A DNA stretch of 64,000 nt from an uncultured Prevotellaceae bacterium (GCA_902778535.1 CACYYG010000004.1:54427-118426); one strand, 5' to 3'; shown: positions 42,301 to 50,719, counted from the stretch's first letter. The notes: generated by a model not told the origin, from the letters alone. Translations and numbers: made by a program.

Positions 42301-42627
42301 GGCCTTCCAGCAGAAGCGGTCGTCGGTCGACTTGTTCTCCAGCGTGACGCTCCAGGCGTTGGAGCTGCTGGCAGCCAGATACTTGCCGCTGCTCTTCTGG
42401 CGCAGCAGCACATAGCCGCTCTTGCCGCTGTTCTCGGCTACGAAGACATAGCCGTCGCTCTTCGTACCGTATGCCGACAAAGCCGGGCCGTCGCCAGCCT
42501 CATTGGAACCAAGAAGTTTCTCGTAGATGTTCAGCCAAATGTAGTATTCTTCATCGGCTTTCAAGGCTGCCATAGCAGCCATCCCAGTCATCATGACCAG
42601 ACAAAAACAAGTTAATAGTCGTTTCAT
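39337..42627 (-). CDS. Secreted GH128-like glycoside hydrolase with accessory domains and T9SS-like tail
   Basis: 1096-residue secreted protein, signal peptide to about residue 20 (MMTGMAAMAALK). Residues about 25-180 look like a ricin-type beta-trefoil (repeated KYLAAS, KYLGIDG). The catalytic part (about 370-640) resembles the Glyco_hydro_cc/GH128 barrel: WYWSWSAGYNS, the likely acid in LSLNEPEHPEQ, FAVTHAYWNIGSRD and the likely nucleophile in PVWLTEMEAGASW. GH128 enzymes cut beta-1,3-glucan; the match is by motif only. An Fn3-like and two carbohydrate-binding-like beta domains follow. It ends LYDLQGRRVNHAAPGVYLKG then GKKYIRR, a T9SS-like tail. It has its own promoter and follows the SusC operon terminator. 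Confidence 0.8.
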   Translation of the reverse strand: MKRLLTCFCLVMMTGMAAMAALKADEEYYIWLNIYEKLLGSNEAGDGPALSAYGTKSDGYVFVAENSGKSGYVLLRQKSSGKYLAASSSNAWSVTLENKSTDDRFCWKADEGTYTYIINKKNSKYLGIDGANKGSDYVSVYYDKAKGSHSQYSIIPAMGSDWDEARQAYESDVYQNAQGVNEVDYCQLNNKTIDRSDAVDIHITANTNPIMGSSSINLGSERTWLIIDNIVPSQVISNYLKFVTINGARAQNGSNCRVAIFLNGAAVIPTPDVPMTCEGTEGSFTLNVGNNANLGELNNTMTSFTLRRGYMATVASGTNGSGHSRVYVADHKDLTVTLPTALARRVSSVNVKNWQYVSKKGWGDTAGTSKGPQLRATWYWSWSAGYNSNSDMEYVPCRQHRYWPSASEVNSKTATASLSLNEPEHPEQHTSDKCSCGGTINEWTAYGINKDFQAGGGRIGSPQPTDFSYLTKYFEYIDQNNNESRCDFAVTHAYWNIGSRDAASYANFMASECQRIYNNTGRPVWLTEMEAGASWSGYADAITSYDKARQYLQAMLEKLDECDYVERYAIYAFDFWRNRMFYDDGGITPAGQVYRDHRATFAYNSAYTKTPVWWNPSAKKPSVSATYDSTTGTATFTVNNPNTDFTDQLIVEMSTNGSSWTQVATLSDRSQLDNSVVVLDGVSISGVAAGAQFRARITTLAGGTATSDVFEIGSLVNGNVNATSYSEIYGWTCTRGAQNGYTKDNSGDTYFEVWHPTADGMSFDYYQEISGLANGVYRLQGKVFNSSNNVSGATVNDAVGLYAQSAGTTWFAPVSKDSEIDGADMLTLNNIVVTNGNLRIGVRNLKAMTARWAGADDFSLTYLGTTENILGKSDEEAIAEARATFLAQMPAGRDDSRDFSYFIHNPEVTSITEGWTTASVKINSGESYDYKNSDPKNTYFDYYDANNTVASTAEQTIENLPRGSYVLSAMLRGSTSTMSLSLEASAGNSYAEKTLVGTGNTGNMGNKGWHEVTLDAITLNEGESLTIRLSATGSTWWSADHFTLMWSPLPDDPTVGITEATSGSTAEGTLYDLQGRRVNHAAPGVYLKGGKKYIRR

Positions 42628-42658
42628 TTTAATAGTTATTAGAAATTCAAATAGGGTG

Positions 42659-42666
42659 CAAAGTTA
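42659..42666 (-). promoter_or_regulatory. -7 promoter element of the GH128-like gene
   Basis: TAACTTTG on the minus strand, 32 bp before the ATG at 42627. CAAA on the plus strand at 42691-42694 could be a distant -33 box (24 bp). Confidence 0.6.
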
Positions 42667-42739
42667 GCAAGAAAAAGCCGAATCAGCAAGCAAATTCCAC
42701 ACTTTTTTCTTTCCCGTTGCCATCCTTTTACCACAACAA

Positions 42740-42791
42740 AATAAGGCGTATAGCTCATTTTGCTGCTGTCAAATGAGCTATACGCCTTATT
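42740..42791 (-). terminator. Strong terminator after the SusC-SusD-SusE-GH43 unit
   Basis: Perfect 21-bp stem (42740-42760 with 42771-42791; AATAAGGCGTATAGCTCATT...) and a 10-nt loop, 17 bp after the GH43 stop. It is symmetric, and the minus-strand 3' side is T-rich (TTTTGTTGTGG). Confidence 0.85.
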
Positions 42792-42807
42792 AGAGCTTCC
42801 TTTTTCG

Positions 42808-44079
42808 CTAAAGATTCATTACTTTCAAGTTTTGAATGCCTTTGGGTGAGTCGATGCGAATGACATACATTCCCTTAGACATGTGGGAGGCATCAACGAT
42901 GGCGGTGCGACGCGCTGTGCCACTCTGCATCAGTCGGCCGGCAGCACTGATGAGCTGCCAGGTGAAAGGGTTGTCGTCGGCAGCCTCAAGGCGATACATG
43001 CCTTGCCTGTCGGTGGGCAGGACGATGACTTCTTGCTCTTGGCTCTTAGCACTGGGCGACGCAATGCCGACCACATCGCCGAAGAGCGGAGCCTCGGCTT
43101 CCACGGAGGGACGCATACCCAGTACCGTAGGCCAGCCGTCGGTGCCCCATCTGATGCGGTCGAGGAAGACCTTGCGGCCGCCGTTCACATCGCTGGCCTG
43201 ATAGCCGTGATAGAGCATCCATGTCTGTCCGGCATCGTCGGTGACGAAGCGCGAGCAGTGGCCCGGGCCGTACACCTGAGGACTCTTGTTGAGCAGAGGC
43301 GAGAAATTGTCGCCGGTGGCAGAACGTCCGTTGCGGTCGACGTAGGGGCCGAGCAGGTTCTTCGAGCGCGTCATCACGAGGCGGTAGGAGCTGTTGGCAC
43401 CCTCGCAGCAAGTGCCCGTGGAGCCGATGAGGTAGAAATAGCCGTCGTGCTTGATGATAGTCGTGGCCTCGATGAGTCCTCCGGCAATCTTCACCGGCGT
43501 AGCGCCTTCCATAAGGTTCAGACCGTCGGCAGTGAGTTCCACGCCATAGATATCGTGGAAAGAGCCGAAGAACAGGTAGTTGCGGCCGTCGTCGTCCTTC
43601 ATGAAGTAAGGGTCGATGCAGTTCTCGATGCCAATCTCTTTGCTGACGAAGAGCTTGTGGGCATCGTGGAAGCCGCCATTGGGACGGTTTGACCACGCCA
43701 CGCCGATGCCGGCTTCCCATGAGCCGCCCCACTCCGACTTGGAGTAGTAGAGCACATACTTGCCGTCGATGAAGTTGATGTCAGGCGCCCAGATGCCACC
43801 GTTGGGCACCATGTCCATAGGGCGTGTGGCATCGGTGAAGGCTGTACCCATGTAGCGCCACTTCACCAGGTCGTCAGAGCGGTAGATGGGCACATTGTGG
43901 GTGTCCTCAGTGGCGTAGAGGTAGAAATAACCGTCCTGTGCACGAATAACCGTGGGGTCAGGCAGACTGCGGTCGATGACGGGGTTATTGTAGGTGACAG
44001 GCTGCTCGCTGTCGGCGCAGGCCACGACGGCCATCATGGCTAAGCCGAAGGCAAATAATGATTTATATAGCATGTTCAT
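42808..44079 (-). CDS. GH43-family glycosidase, surface lipoprotein of the SusCDE locus
   Basis: 423-residue five-bladed propeller glycosidase. The three acidic residues are visible: base Asp in DRSLPDPTVIRAQDG, pKa-tuning Asp in CIDPYFMKDDDGRNYLF, acid Glu in GGLIEATTIIKHDGY. Family members cut arabinan, xylan or galactan; the substrate is not determined. The start at 44079 gives MNMLYKSLFAFGLAMMAVVAC, a lipoprotein signal (lipobox VVAC). The C-terminal domain of about 90 residues ends VDASHMSKGMYVIRIDSPKG, which resembles a T9SS sorting domain, an odd partner for a lipobox. It is 35 bp after susE, and the gap is a heptamer repeat. Confidence 0.85.
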   Translation of the reverse strand: MNMLYKSLFAFGLAMMAVVACADSEQPVTYNNPVIDRSLPDPTVIRAQDGYFYLYATEDTHNVPIYRSDDLVKWRYMGTAFTDATRPMDMVPNGGIWAPDINFIDGKYVLYYSKSEWGGSWEAGIGVAWSNRPNGGFHDAHKLFVSKEIGIENCIDPYFMKDDDGRNYLFFGSFHDIYGVELTADGLNLMEGATPVKIAGGLIEATTIIKHDGYFYLIGSTGTCCEGANSSYRLVMTRSKNLLGPYVDRNGRSATGDNFSPLLNKSPQVYGPGHCSRFVTDDAGQTWMLYHGYQASDVNGGRKVFLDRIRWGTDGWPTVLGMRPSVEAEAPLFGDVVGIASPSAKSQEQEVIVLPTDRQGMYRLEAADDNPFTWQLISAAGRLMQSGTARRTAIVDASHMSKGMYVIRIDSPKGIQNLKVMNL

Positions 44080-44088
44080 AGCGAGTTC

Positions 44089-44123
44089 AAATCTCAATTC
44101 TCAATTCTCAAATCTCAAATCAC
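44089..44123. repeat. Heptamer junction repeat between susE-like and GH43 genes
   Basis: AAATCTC (44089), AATTCTC (44096), AATTCTC (44103), AAATCTC (44110) and AAATCAC (44117), all 7 bp apart. The SusE-like stop codon (44115-44117) lies within it. The ribD insertion uses the same heptamer. Confidence 0.9.
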
Positions 44124-45305
44124 TTTGATGTACATGTCTTCAACGAGCAGTGAGAGCTTGACGGTGTAGACACCGCTCTGCGTGGGCACCCACTTCAGGT
44201 CGCCGCCGTCGTCCTGCAGGCGGTAGGGCAAGAGGGTCTCGTTGGCAAACGGGTCGGCGTTGGCCGAGGGAGCATAGAAGAACTGGTCGCCCCAGCTGGA
44301 GCCTAAGCCAATCTTGAATTCGCCGCCGGCAATGATGTTACCCGTCCAGGTGTAGATGTAAGGCTCGTGCAGCGGGTCATCCACGGTGAACTTGCCTGCA
44401 GGCTGGTTGGTCTCCCAGCCAATGTCTGTGGCATTGCCAACAATCCACGGCATGTTCGACGAGGGCAGCGGCAGATACATGCGGCAGTTGTTCTCCTCGG
44501 CGTTGGTGTCGATAACAATGGTGCGGCGGCCATATTCAGTGGTGGTGAACGGGTTGATGGTGCCGGCTGTGACGTAGTCCATCTTGTAGATGCCGGGCTT
44601 CACGGGCTGGTTGGCTGCAACGCCGTAGGCAGGATAGTCCTCGAGCGAGGTGAGGAAATAATAGCTGCAAGGCTCGAGGTTGAGCGTCACCTCATAGATG
44701 CCCGTACCCATCTGGCGCTGCTCCATGCGCTCAGTCTTCGTCATCTGTGTGATGTCGTCGGTGTAGCGGATGTACATGTAGGTGGGGTACTTCTCATAAC
44801 AGGTGGCCGTGAAATTGACGGTTGACTGTATGGGCTTGACATACTTCTCCTTGTTATGCACGATAGCCAGCAGCTGTGCCGTAACCTGCAGGGGCTGGCC
44901 GGGGATAACCCAGCGCGAAACGATGGAGTTCAGCTCGTCGTGAGTGAAGGAGGCGGTAGTGACATCACCCAGCTCGAAATACTCGGAGTGGTTCTCAGCC
45001 TTCTGGTTGGTGTCGTAGAAAGCCATCTTGTAGGTCACCTCGTCAGTGGCGTTGATGGGGCTGACGGCCTTCTGCCAGTTGAAGGTGAGCGCGGGCTGGT
45101 TGGCGATGCCCTTGTTGAACACGATTTCATCCTGCGACACACCGATGTGCATCTGGTCGGGGTAAGTCTCTAACTGGAAGTATTCAGGATCCTCGTTGCA
45201 GGAGCAAAGCAAGCCCACCCCCACCCCTCCCCAAAGGAGGGGCATTAAGAATGCACTGAGGCCTACAAATACAGTACTTATTCTCTTTCGAATATTTGTT
45301 TTCAT
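44115..45305 (-). CDS. SusE/SusF-like outer-membrane glycan-binding lipoprotein
   Basis: 396-residue surface lipoprotein, third gene of the Sus-like operon. ATG 45305 is preferred over one at 45398, since the longer version only adds a repeat-encoded tail (PTPDPSPKEGS). The signal peptide ends in LLCSC, and its core LMPLLWGGVGVGL is encoded by a GC-rich repeat (45213-45242). The mature part has an N-terminal SusE-like Ig domain (ALTFNWQKAVSPINATDEVT) and C-terminal beta-sandwich modules (MPWIVGNATDIGWETNQPAG; FKIGLGSSWGDQFFYAPSAN), as in SusE/SusF. It should bind glycan next to SusC-SusD. Confidence 0.85.
   Translation of the reverse strand: MKTNIRKRISTVFVGLSAFLMPLLWGGVGVGLLCSCNEDPEYFQLETYPDQMHIGVSQDEIVFNKGIANQPALTFNWQKAVSPINATDEVTYKMAFYDTNQKAENHSEYFELGDVTTASFTHDELNSIVSRWVIPGQPLQVTAQLLAIVHNKEKYVKPIQSTVNFTATCYEKYPTYMYIRYTDDITQMTKTERMEQRQMGTGIYEVTLNLEPCSYYFLTSLEDYPAYGVAANQPVKPGIYKMDYVTAGTINPFTTTEYGRRTIVIDTNAEENNCRMYLPLPSSNMPWIVGNATDIGWETNQPAGKFTVDDPLHEPYIYTWTGNIIAGGEFKIGLGSSWGDQFFYAPSANADPFANETLLPYRLQDDGGDLKWVPTQSGVYTVKLSLLVEDMYIKVI
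45213..45242. repeat. GC-rich repeat, copy A, in the SusE-like signal peptide
   Basis: 30 bp beginning GCCCACCCCCACCCCTCCCC and ending AAAGGAGGGG. Its inverted partner lies at 45351-45381. Together they bracket the SusE-like start region. Confidence 0.85.
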
Positions 45306-45350
45306 AACTATTCTTTCTTTATCGTTTATTGTGTTTATTCTCCTCAAGCT

Positions 45351-45381
45351 CCCCTCCTTTGGGGAGGGGTCGGGGGTAGGC
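45351..45381. repeat. GC-rich repeat, copy B, at the SusD stop codon
   Basis: 31 bp beginning CCCCTCCTTTGGGGAGGGG, reverse complement of copy A with two small differences. It abuts the SusD stop codon (45382-45384). Confidence 0.85.
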
Positions 45382-47337
45382 CTATTCTTCTCCTTCAAGC
45401 CAGAAGGGAGCCTCCTTCAGGTTGGGATTCTTCTCGAACTCATCGACATAGATGGGGAACCAGTAATACTGGCGCTTCCATACGCGGGTGAAGAACTTGG
45501 TGCGCACATGGAAGCCTTCCTTCGTGCGACCAGTGCGGTCGAGGGCGTTCATGCCGTAGCAGTCGCCACACATCTCGGGAATCTGCTCTGCAATCTTCCA
45601 ACGGCGGATGTCATACCAGCGGTTGTTCTCGCAGCACAGCTCCACACGCCGCTCCATGCGCACTACTCGGCGCACGTCGTCCTGCGTGTTGGCAATCTGG
45701 ATGTAGTCGGGATCATCGTCAGCCACGGCATCAAAAGTGTACTGGCGAACGCCCGCACGCTCACGGATGAGGTTGACGTATTTGATGGCATCCAGACGGT
45801 GAGAGGCATCATCGTAAGCCTCGTTCACAGCCTCGGCATAGTCGAGATAAGTGAAGGCCAGACGATAGGTGAAGCCCTGACGGCCCGTCACTTCGCCCGT
45901 CTTGTAGTTGTCGGTCACGCAAAGCGACTTGCGTGCCAGATAGCCGTTTTGCGGTGCATCGTGTGGCGAGCTGCTCTGAATATTGTCCTTGCCGTTGTAA
46001 AGGAAGTTGTAGGCGCGGTTGTCGACGGCGAGCCAGGCATTGTGGAACGACACGGCGTTGTAGAAGCGCGGCTCGCGGTGAGTGTACATGTTGTAGGTGT
46101 TGCGGGCCGTTATCTCGCCCTCCTTACCTGTGCCATACTTCCATACGGTCTGGTCGGGACGGCTCTCCACTGCAGTCGAGAAGCCTTCCTCTACATAGCC
46201 CGACTTCGGGTCGGTGATGGGCAGGCCGTTCTCCATGAAGAAGGCATCGACCAATCCCTGATAAACGCCGAGGCCATTGCCGCCGCCGAAGTCACGCACA
46301 GAGACGACGCGAAGGAACGTGCCCTGATAGTTGCTCTCCTTCGTGATGGGGAAGGTTATCTCGTGGTTGCCTTCGCTCCAGCGCTTGATGTGCACGTTGT
46401 AGGTAGACATGAACGGGTCAATCTTGCCGTTGGGTCCCATCTCCTTATAAAGCTCATAGCCTGCAGCCTCAGCTTCGTCGATGACGAGCTTGCAAGCCTC
46501 AGCAGCCTTCACCCATTTGTTGTGGTCGTAGACGGGGTTGAAAATCTGCTCGCCCTTGTCGTTTACATAGTCGGTGTACCAGGGATTGCCGTTCACCAGC
46601 GGACTGGCAGCGAAGAGCAGCATACGCGAGCGCTGCGTCAGGGCCATGATCTTGTTGATGCGGCCGTATTTCGAGGGATCCTGATAGACGGCGGGCAGGG
46701 CATTGGCAGCTTCGAGCATTTCCTTGTCGCAATAGTCGACGACGTCGTCGAACTTAGCCTGACCGACCAGCAGTTCGCTGATGGGAGCATCGCTCGGGGC
46801 GATGTAGCCAGGTGTGAAGGGGATGCCACCATAGTTCTCGGCCATCAGCCACCAGGCGTAGGCGGTGAGGAAGCGCACCTCGGCCTTCATGTTGTCCACC
46901 TCGCTCTGAGGCAGGTCGTGGTCGGGCATGGCCTTGACCATATTATTGAAGATGTAGCCATGACGGATGCCCTGGGGCATACGTGCCCAGAGGTCGCCGG
47001 CCCATGTGCTGTTAATGGTCCACTTGCCGGTAATCTTACCGATGCTCTCGGCCCAGTCCCACTGCTGCCAGCGCTCAGAAGGCACCACGTCGTCGGCCAT
47101 CACCTCATAGCCGTCGCGGGTGAGGCTCCATTTGTCGGGAGCATGTACGATGGTGTTGTAGATATTGGCCAGCCAGGCATACACCTTGTCCCTGTTCTGG
47201 AACACCATATCGGTGGTGAGCTCAATGTCGGGCTCCTTGTCGAGGTAGTCGCTGCAGGAGGTGAGGGCCGGCGTTGTGGCGATGCCGCAACCTACGCAGA
47301 AAGCGGCAACTATATGTTTGATGCTTTTGGTAATCAT
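45382..47337 (-). CDS. SusD-like (RagB) outer-membrane nutrient-binding lipoprotein
   Basis: 651-residue lipoprotein that captures glycan and hands it to the SusC channel. Start ATG 47337 (an upstream TTG at 47346 is less likely) gives MITKSIKHIVAAFCVGCG and lipobox LTSC, then SDYLDKEPDIELT, a typical SusD N-terminus. TPR-like helical repeats follow (WLANIYNTIVHAPDKW, AEVRFLTAYAWWLMAENYGG, KIMALTQRSRMLLFAASPLV), and the C-terminal RMERRVELCCENNRWYDIRR is the SusD signature, ending with VWKRQYYWFPIYVDEFEKNP. Ends next to a GC-rich repeat; susE-like follows after 76 bp. Confidence 0.95.
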   Translation of the reverse strand: MITKSIKHIVAAFCVGCGIATTPALTSCSDYLDKEPDIELTTDMVFQNRDKVYAWLANIYNTIVHAPDKWSLTRDGYEVMADDVVPSERWQQWDWAESIGKITGKWTINSTWAGDLWARMPQGIRHGYIFNNMVKAMPDHDLPQSEVDNMKAEVRFLTAYAWWLMAENYGGIPFTPGYIAPSDAPISELLVGQAKFDDVVDYCDKEMLEAANALPAVYQDPSKYGRINKIMALTQRSRMLLFAASPLVNGNPWYTDYVNDKGEQIFNPVYDHNKWVKAAEACKLVIDEAEAAGYELYKEMGPNGKIDPFMSTYNVHIKRWSEGNHEITFPITKESNYQGTFLRVVSVRDFGGGNGLGVYQGLVDAFFMENGLPITDPKSGYVEEGFSTAVESRPDQTVWKYGTGKEGEITARNTYNMYTHREPRFYNAVSFHNAWLAVDNRAYNFLYNGKDNIQSSSPHDAPQNGYLARKSLCVTDNYKTGEVTGRQGFTYRLAFTYLDYAEAVNEAYDDASHRLDAIKYVNLIRERAGVRQYTFDAVADDDPDYIQIANTQDDVRRVVRMERRVELCCENNRWYDIRRWKIAEQIPEMCGDCYGMNALDRTGRTKEGFHVRTKFFTRVWKRQYYWFPIYVDEFEKNPNLKEAPFWLEGEE

Positions 47338-47343
47338 AACTGT

Positions 47344-47371
47344 CAACTATTAACTATCAACTATTCACTAA
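47344..47371. repeat. Heptamer junction repeat between SusC and SusD genes
   Basis: CAACTAT (47344), TAACTAT (47351), CAACTAT (47358), TCACTAA (47365), all 7 bp apart. It contains the SusC stop codon (47368-47370) and ends 7 bp before the SusD ATG on the minus strand. Confidence 0.88.
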
Positions 47372-50300
47372 AAATTAAGGTCGAGGCCGAACATGATGGA
47401 GCGGTTGAGCGGGTACTGCAATCCGTTGCTGGTGCCCAGCTCGGGATCCCACAGCTTGAAGCTGCTGAGGCAGAAGAGGTTGTTGCCGCTGACGAAGACA
47501 CGGCAGCTCTTGCCGTAGATAGGCTCTAACCAGGCCTTGGGCAGGGTGTAGCCCACCTCGATAGTCTTACAACGCAGGAAACTCATGTCCTTCTTCCACC
47601 ATGTCGAGGCGCGGTAGTTGTTCTGGTTGGGACCGTAGCTCAGACGGGGCCAGAAGACGTTCTGCGAGGGGTTTGCCTCCGTCCAGCGGTCGTCGATATA
47701 CTTGGCATAGGCATTGCCTTCGGTGGTGGTGCCGCCGCCAGGCATGAAGTAAGGCTGTCCGCCAATGATTCGGTAGACATCGCCCACACCCTGGAAGAAG
47801 AAATTCACGTCGATTTTCTTATAGCTGATGACGCCGCCAAAGCCATAGACGATGCGCGGGTCGACAGTGCCGCCGATGAAGCCTTCGTCCTCCTCGGTGA
47901 TGATGCCGTCGTTGTTGCGGTCGACATACTTTATGTCGCCGGGACGGAGCACGGTGGCGCCTACCTGCTGCATGGGAATGCCGTCCTTCAGCACATAGGT
48001 CTTGTTGCCTTCTTCGTCCAACGTGATGTTGAAGTCGTCGTCAGTAAACAGACGGTCGGCCATCAATCCGAAGAGCTCGCCCCACGAGCGGCCCGTCTGT
48101 GCACGGTGTGTACCCAATTTCGAAGCCGGCTCGTCGAACTCCGTCACCTTGTTCTTGGCGAAGGTGAAGTTGCCGTAGGCCGAAGTGAACCAGTCCTTGT
48201 TCCACTGCTTGTGGAAGTTCAGCGTGAACTCCACACCGTGGTTTTCCATCTTACCATAGTTGGCGTAGGGCAGCTTCTCGGCAGGAATACCGCTCTGCGT
48301 AGGCATACTGTTGCGGCGCATGAAGATGTCCTCACGGCTCTCCTTGAAGATGTCGAAGTTGAACTCGATCATCTTGAGGAAGCCCAATTCCACGCCGAAG
48401 TTCTTCTTCAGCACGGTTTCCCAAGTCAGGCCTTCCACACCATACTCGCCCTCATTGATACCGCCGTAGTTGCGCTGTCCGGTGGTGCCCCAGGTGTAGG
48501 CATTGTCGTAGGTGTCAATCTTCGTGAGATAGGCAAAACGGCGGTTACTGCCGATATTGTCGTCACCGGCCAGACCGATGCTGGCGCGGAACTTAATCTT
48601 GTCGAAAGTCTTCTTCATCGACTGCATGAAAGGCTCCTCGCTGAGCAGCCAGCCCAGAGCGAATGATGGAAAGAAACCGAAGCGCTTGCCCTTGGCGAAG
48701 TTCTCAGAGCCGTTGTAGCCGAAGTTGAACTCAGCCACGTAGCGGTCGTCGTAAGTGCCCGAGAGGCGTCCGGCGATGCCCTGCTTGCGATAATCCTGAA
48801 TATCGCCGTCGTCATAGGCCTGCTGGTTGTATAGGAACAGGGCATCGAGGTCGAACTTTCCAAAGCGGCGGGTGTACATCAGGTCGGCCTCCAGATAGAT
48901 ATTGGTGTTGCCATAACCGCCGTTGGTGTAGCTACCCATTGACTCGTCGCCCGTCTGGAACTGTGTGTAGATGAGGTTGCCCTCCTCGTCACGGCCTGTG
49001 GCAGGGAACACGGTGCCCACATTGGCTGTGCGGCCGCGTTCGCTCTCGTTCCAGCGGTCGAAGCTGAACATCACCTTGGCCTTCAGACCTTTGGTAATCT
49101 GGCGCAGGTCCTGCTCGACGGAGAAGAGCGTCTGAATCTTCGACGATGTGCGGAAGGCATAGCCACCCTGCGTAACATCGCGCCAAGGGTTCACACGGTT
49201 GGAAATCAAAGGTATGGCACCGTCGCTGTAGCGGGCAGGATGGACGAAGGGCAGCGTCTTGAAGGCGTTGTCGAAGGCCACGTTGGTGTCGACGCGCTGC
49301 TTCTTGAAGCGGTTCAGATAGCCGCCGATGTTCACACGCAGCATGGTGGTCTTCGTGACGTCCATATCAATATTCGTGCGCAGGTTGAACTGCTGGTTGT
49401 TCGTAGCATTGTCTACGATGAGACCCTTGTCCTGCTCAAGTATGCCGCCCTCCTGGAAGTAGCTGGCCACGATGCTATAGCGCAGGAAGTCGCTACCGCC
49501 GCTGATGTCCAGGTTGCCACGGGTGGTGTGGGCATAGTCCTTGGTGATGGCGTCAATCCAGTTCACATCGGGATAGAGGTCGGGATCGTAGCCCGAGGCG
49601 GTGCGGTCGATGGCCTCCTGTGTGAAAGGCAGCGATTTGCCGTCGCTGGCAGCCAGTTCGTTGAGCAGGCTCATATACTGCGCAGCGTTGAGGAACTCGG
49701 GGAACATGGTTGGCTCGCTAATGGCATGCTCTACGTGGAAGCGCACCTGCGGGGCACCAATCTTACCGCGCTTTGTAGTGATGACGATGACGCCGTTGGC
49801 TCCGCGCACACCATACATGGCCTGGGCCGAAGCGTCTTTCAGGATGGAGAACGACTCCACCTCGGCAATGTCGACATTGTTCAAATCGCGGGCCACACCG
49901 TCGATGAGCACCAGCGGAGCATTGCTGCCGTGGAACGTCGACATGCCTCGAATCCAGAAGTCGGAGTCGTCGTAGCCAGGCTCACCCGAGCGCTGGATGC
50001 CGATGACGCCGCTGAGCTTACCAGCCAGATTATTAGATATTGTACGCGTAGTACCAAACTGCAGCTCGGCAGGCTTGATGGTCTCGATGGAGCCGATGAT
50101 GGAGGCTTTCTTCTGCGAGCTGTAGCCCGTCACCACCACCTCGTTCATCTCGTTGGTGTCCTCCTCCATCTGCACCTGCAGAATCTTGGCACCATTCACC
50201 TTCACCTGCTTCTTCTTGTAGCCTAGATAAGTGAACTCCAGCATGGTGTTGCTGCGCGAAGGAGCCATGATCTTAAACATACCGTCGAGGTCGGTGACAG

Positions 50301-50517
50301 CCATCGTCGTGGTGCCCACCACCTGTACGGTTACTCCGATGAGAGGTTGCTTGTCCTGGTCGGTGACCAGACCTGTCACTTGGCTCTGGGCCTGCTGCTC
50401 CTCAGCAAATGCCGGTGTGAGCACAGCTGCAGGAAACGTCATCGCAGCCGAGCCGAGCATCAGCAGGGCGGCGGGCATCGCAGCGCGACAGGATTTCAAG
50501 ATTCGTTGTTGAGTCAT
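47368..50517 (-). CDS. SusC/RagA-family TonB-dependent outer-membrane transporter
   Basis: 1049-residue TonB-dependent channel for glycan import. Signal peptide to about residue 38 (...LTPAFAEE). A carboxypeptidase-D-like domain follows (VTGLVTDQDKQPLIGVTVQV...FTYLGYKKKQVKV), a TonB box region EMNEVVVTGYSSQKK, and a plug with the SusC signature MYGVRGANGVIVITTKRG. The rest is a 22-strand barrel ending YPLNRSIMFGLDLNF. It is the first gene of SusC-SusD-SusE-GH43, with a -7 element at 50571. No SusR, hybrid two-component or ECF/anti-sigma regulator gene is next to it. Confidence 0.96.
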   Translation of the reverse strand: MTQQRILKSCRAAMPAALLMLGSAAMTFPAAVLTPAFAEEQQAQSQVTGLVTDQDKQPLIGVTVQVVGTTTMAVTDLDGMFKIMAPSRSNTMLEFTYLGYKKKQVKVNGAKILQVQMEEDTNEMNEVVVTGYSSQKKASIIGSIETIKPAELQFGTTRTISNNLAGKLSGVIGIQRSGEPGYDDSDFWIRGMSTFHGSNAPLVLIDGVARDLNNVDIAEVESFSILKDASAQAMYGVRGANGVIVITTKRGKIGAPQVRFHVEHAISEPTMFPEFLNAAQYMSLLNELAASDGKSLPFTQEAIDRTASGYDPDLYPDVNWIDAITKDYAHTTRGNLDISGGSDFLRYSIVASYFQEGGILEQDKGLIVDNATNNQQFNLRTNIDMDVTKTTMLRVNIGGYLNRFKKQRVDTNVAFDNAFKTLPFVHPARYSDGAIPLISNRVNPWRDVTQGGYAFRTSSKIQTLFSVEQDLRQITKGLKAKVMFSFDRWNESERGRTANVGTVFPATGRDEEGNLIYTQFQTGDESMGSYTNGGYGNTNIYLEADLMYTRRFGKFDLDALFLYNQQAYDDGDIQDYRKQGIAGRLSGTYDDRYVAEFNFGYNGSENFAKGKRFGFFPSFALGWLLSEEPFMQSMKKTFDKIKFRASIGLAGDDNIGSNRRFAYLTKIDTYDNAYTWGTTGQRNYGGINEGEYGVEGLTWETVLKKNFGVELGFLKMIEFNFDIFKESREDIFMRRNSMPTQSGIPAEKLPYANYGKMENHGVEFTLNFHKQWNKDWFTSAYGNFTFAKNKVTEFDEPASKLGTHRAQTGRSWGELFGLMADRLFTDDDFNITLDEEGNKTYVLKDGIPMQQVGATVLRPGDIKYVDRNNDGIITEEDEGFIGGTVDPRIVYGFGGVISYKKIDVNFFFQGVGDVYRIIGGQPYFMPGGGTTTEGNAYAKYIDDRWTEANPSQNVFWPRLSYGPNQNNYRASTWWKKDMSFLRCKTIEVGYTLPKAWLEPIYGKSCRVFVSGNNLFCLSSFKLWDPELGTSNGLQYPLNRSIMFGLDLNF

Positions 50518-50570
50518 AAAAGTTTTTGTTAGTTATCAATCTTTCTTTTCGGTTTTCGAATTGTATGGTG

Positions 50571-50578
50571 CAAAGTTA
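50571..50578 (-). promoter_or_regulatory. -7 promoter element of the SusC operon
   Basis: TAACTTTG on the minus strand, 54 bp before the SusC ATG at 50517. Upstream sequence has no clear -33 box, which would fit an activator-dependent promoter. Confidence 0.55.
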
Positions 50579-50599
50579 GGCATATTCCGCTACACGCGT

Positions 50600-50652
50600 A
50601 CGTAAAAAAAGAAATGTATTACCGTTTGCCGATAATACATTTCTATTTACGT
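50600..50652 (-). terminator. Terminator between the 50720-52735 gene and SusC
   Basis: Inverted repeat: GAAATGTATTA (50611-50621) with TAATACATTTC (50633-50643), and outer ACGTAAA (50600-50606) with TTTACGT (50646-50652). On the minus strand the inner stem is followed by TTTTTTT, as in a rho-independent terminator. Confidence 0.8.
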
Positions 50653-50719
50653 CTGTGAATCAGTTTGTTACGTATCTATTCCCTTTGAGTTTGTATAAAG
50701 GAAATCTGCATATCTTCTC

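Noticed and set aside
45196-47529. 777-codon plus-strand open frame
   Set aside because: It is antisense to the SusD and SusE-like genes, whose families are certain; its length comes from GC-rich codon structure.
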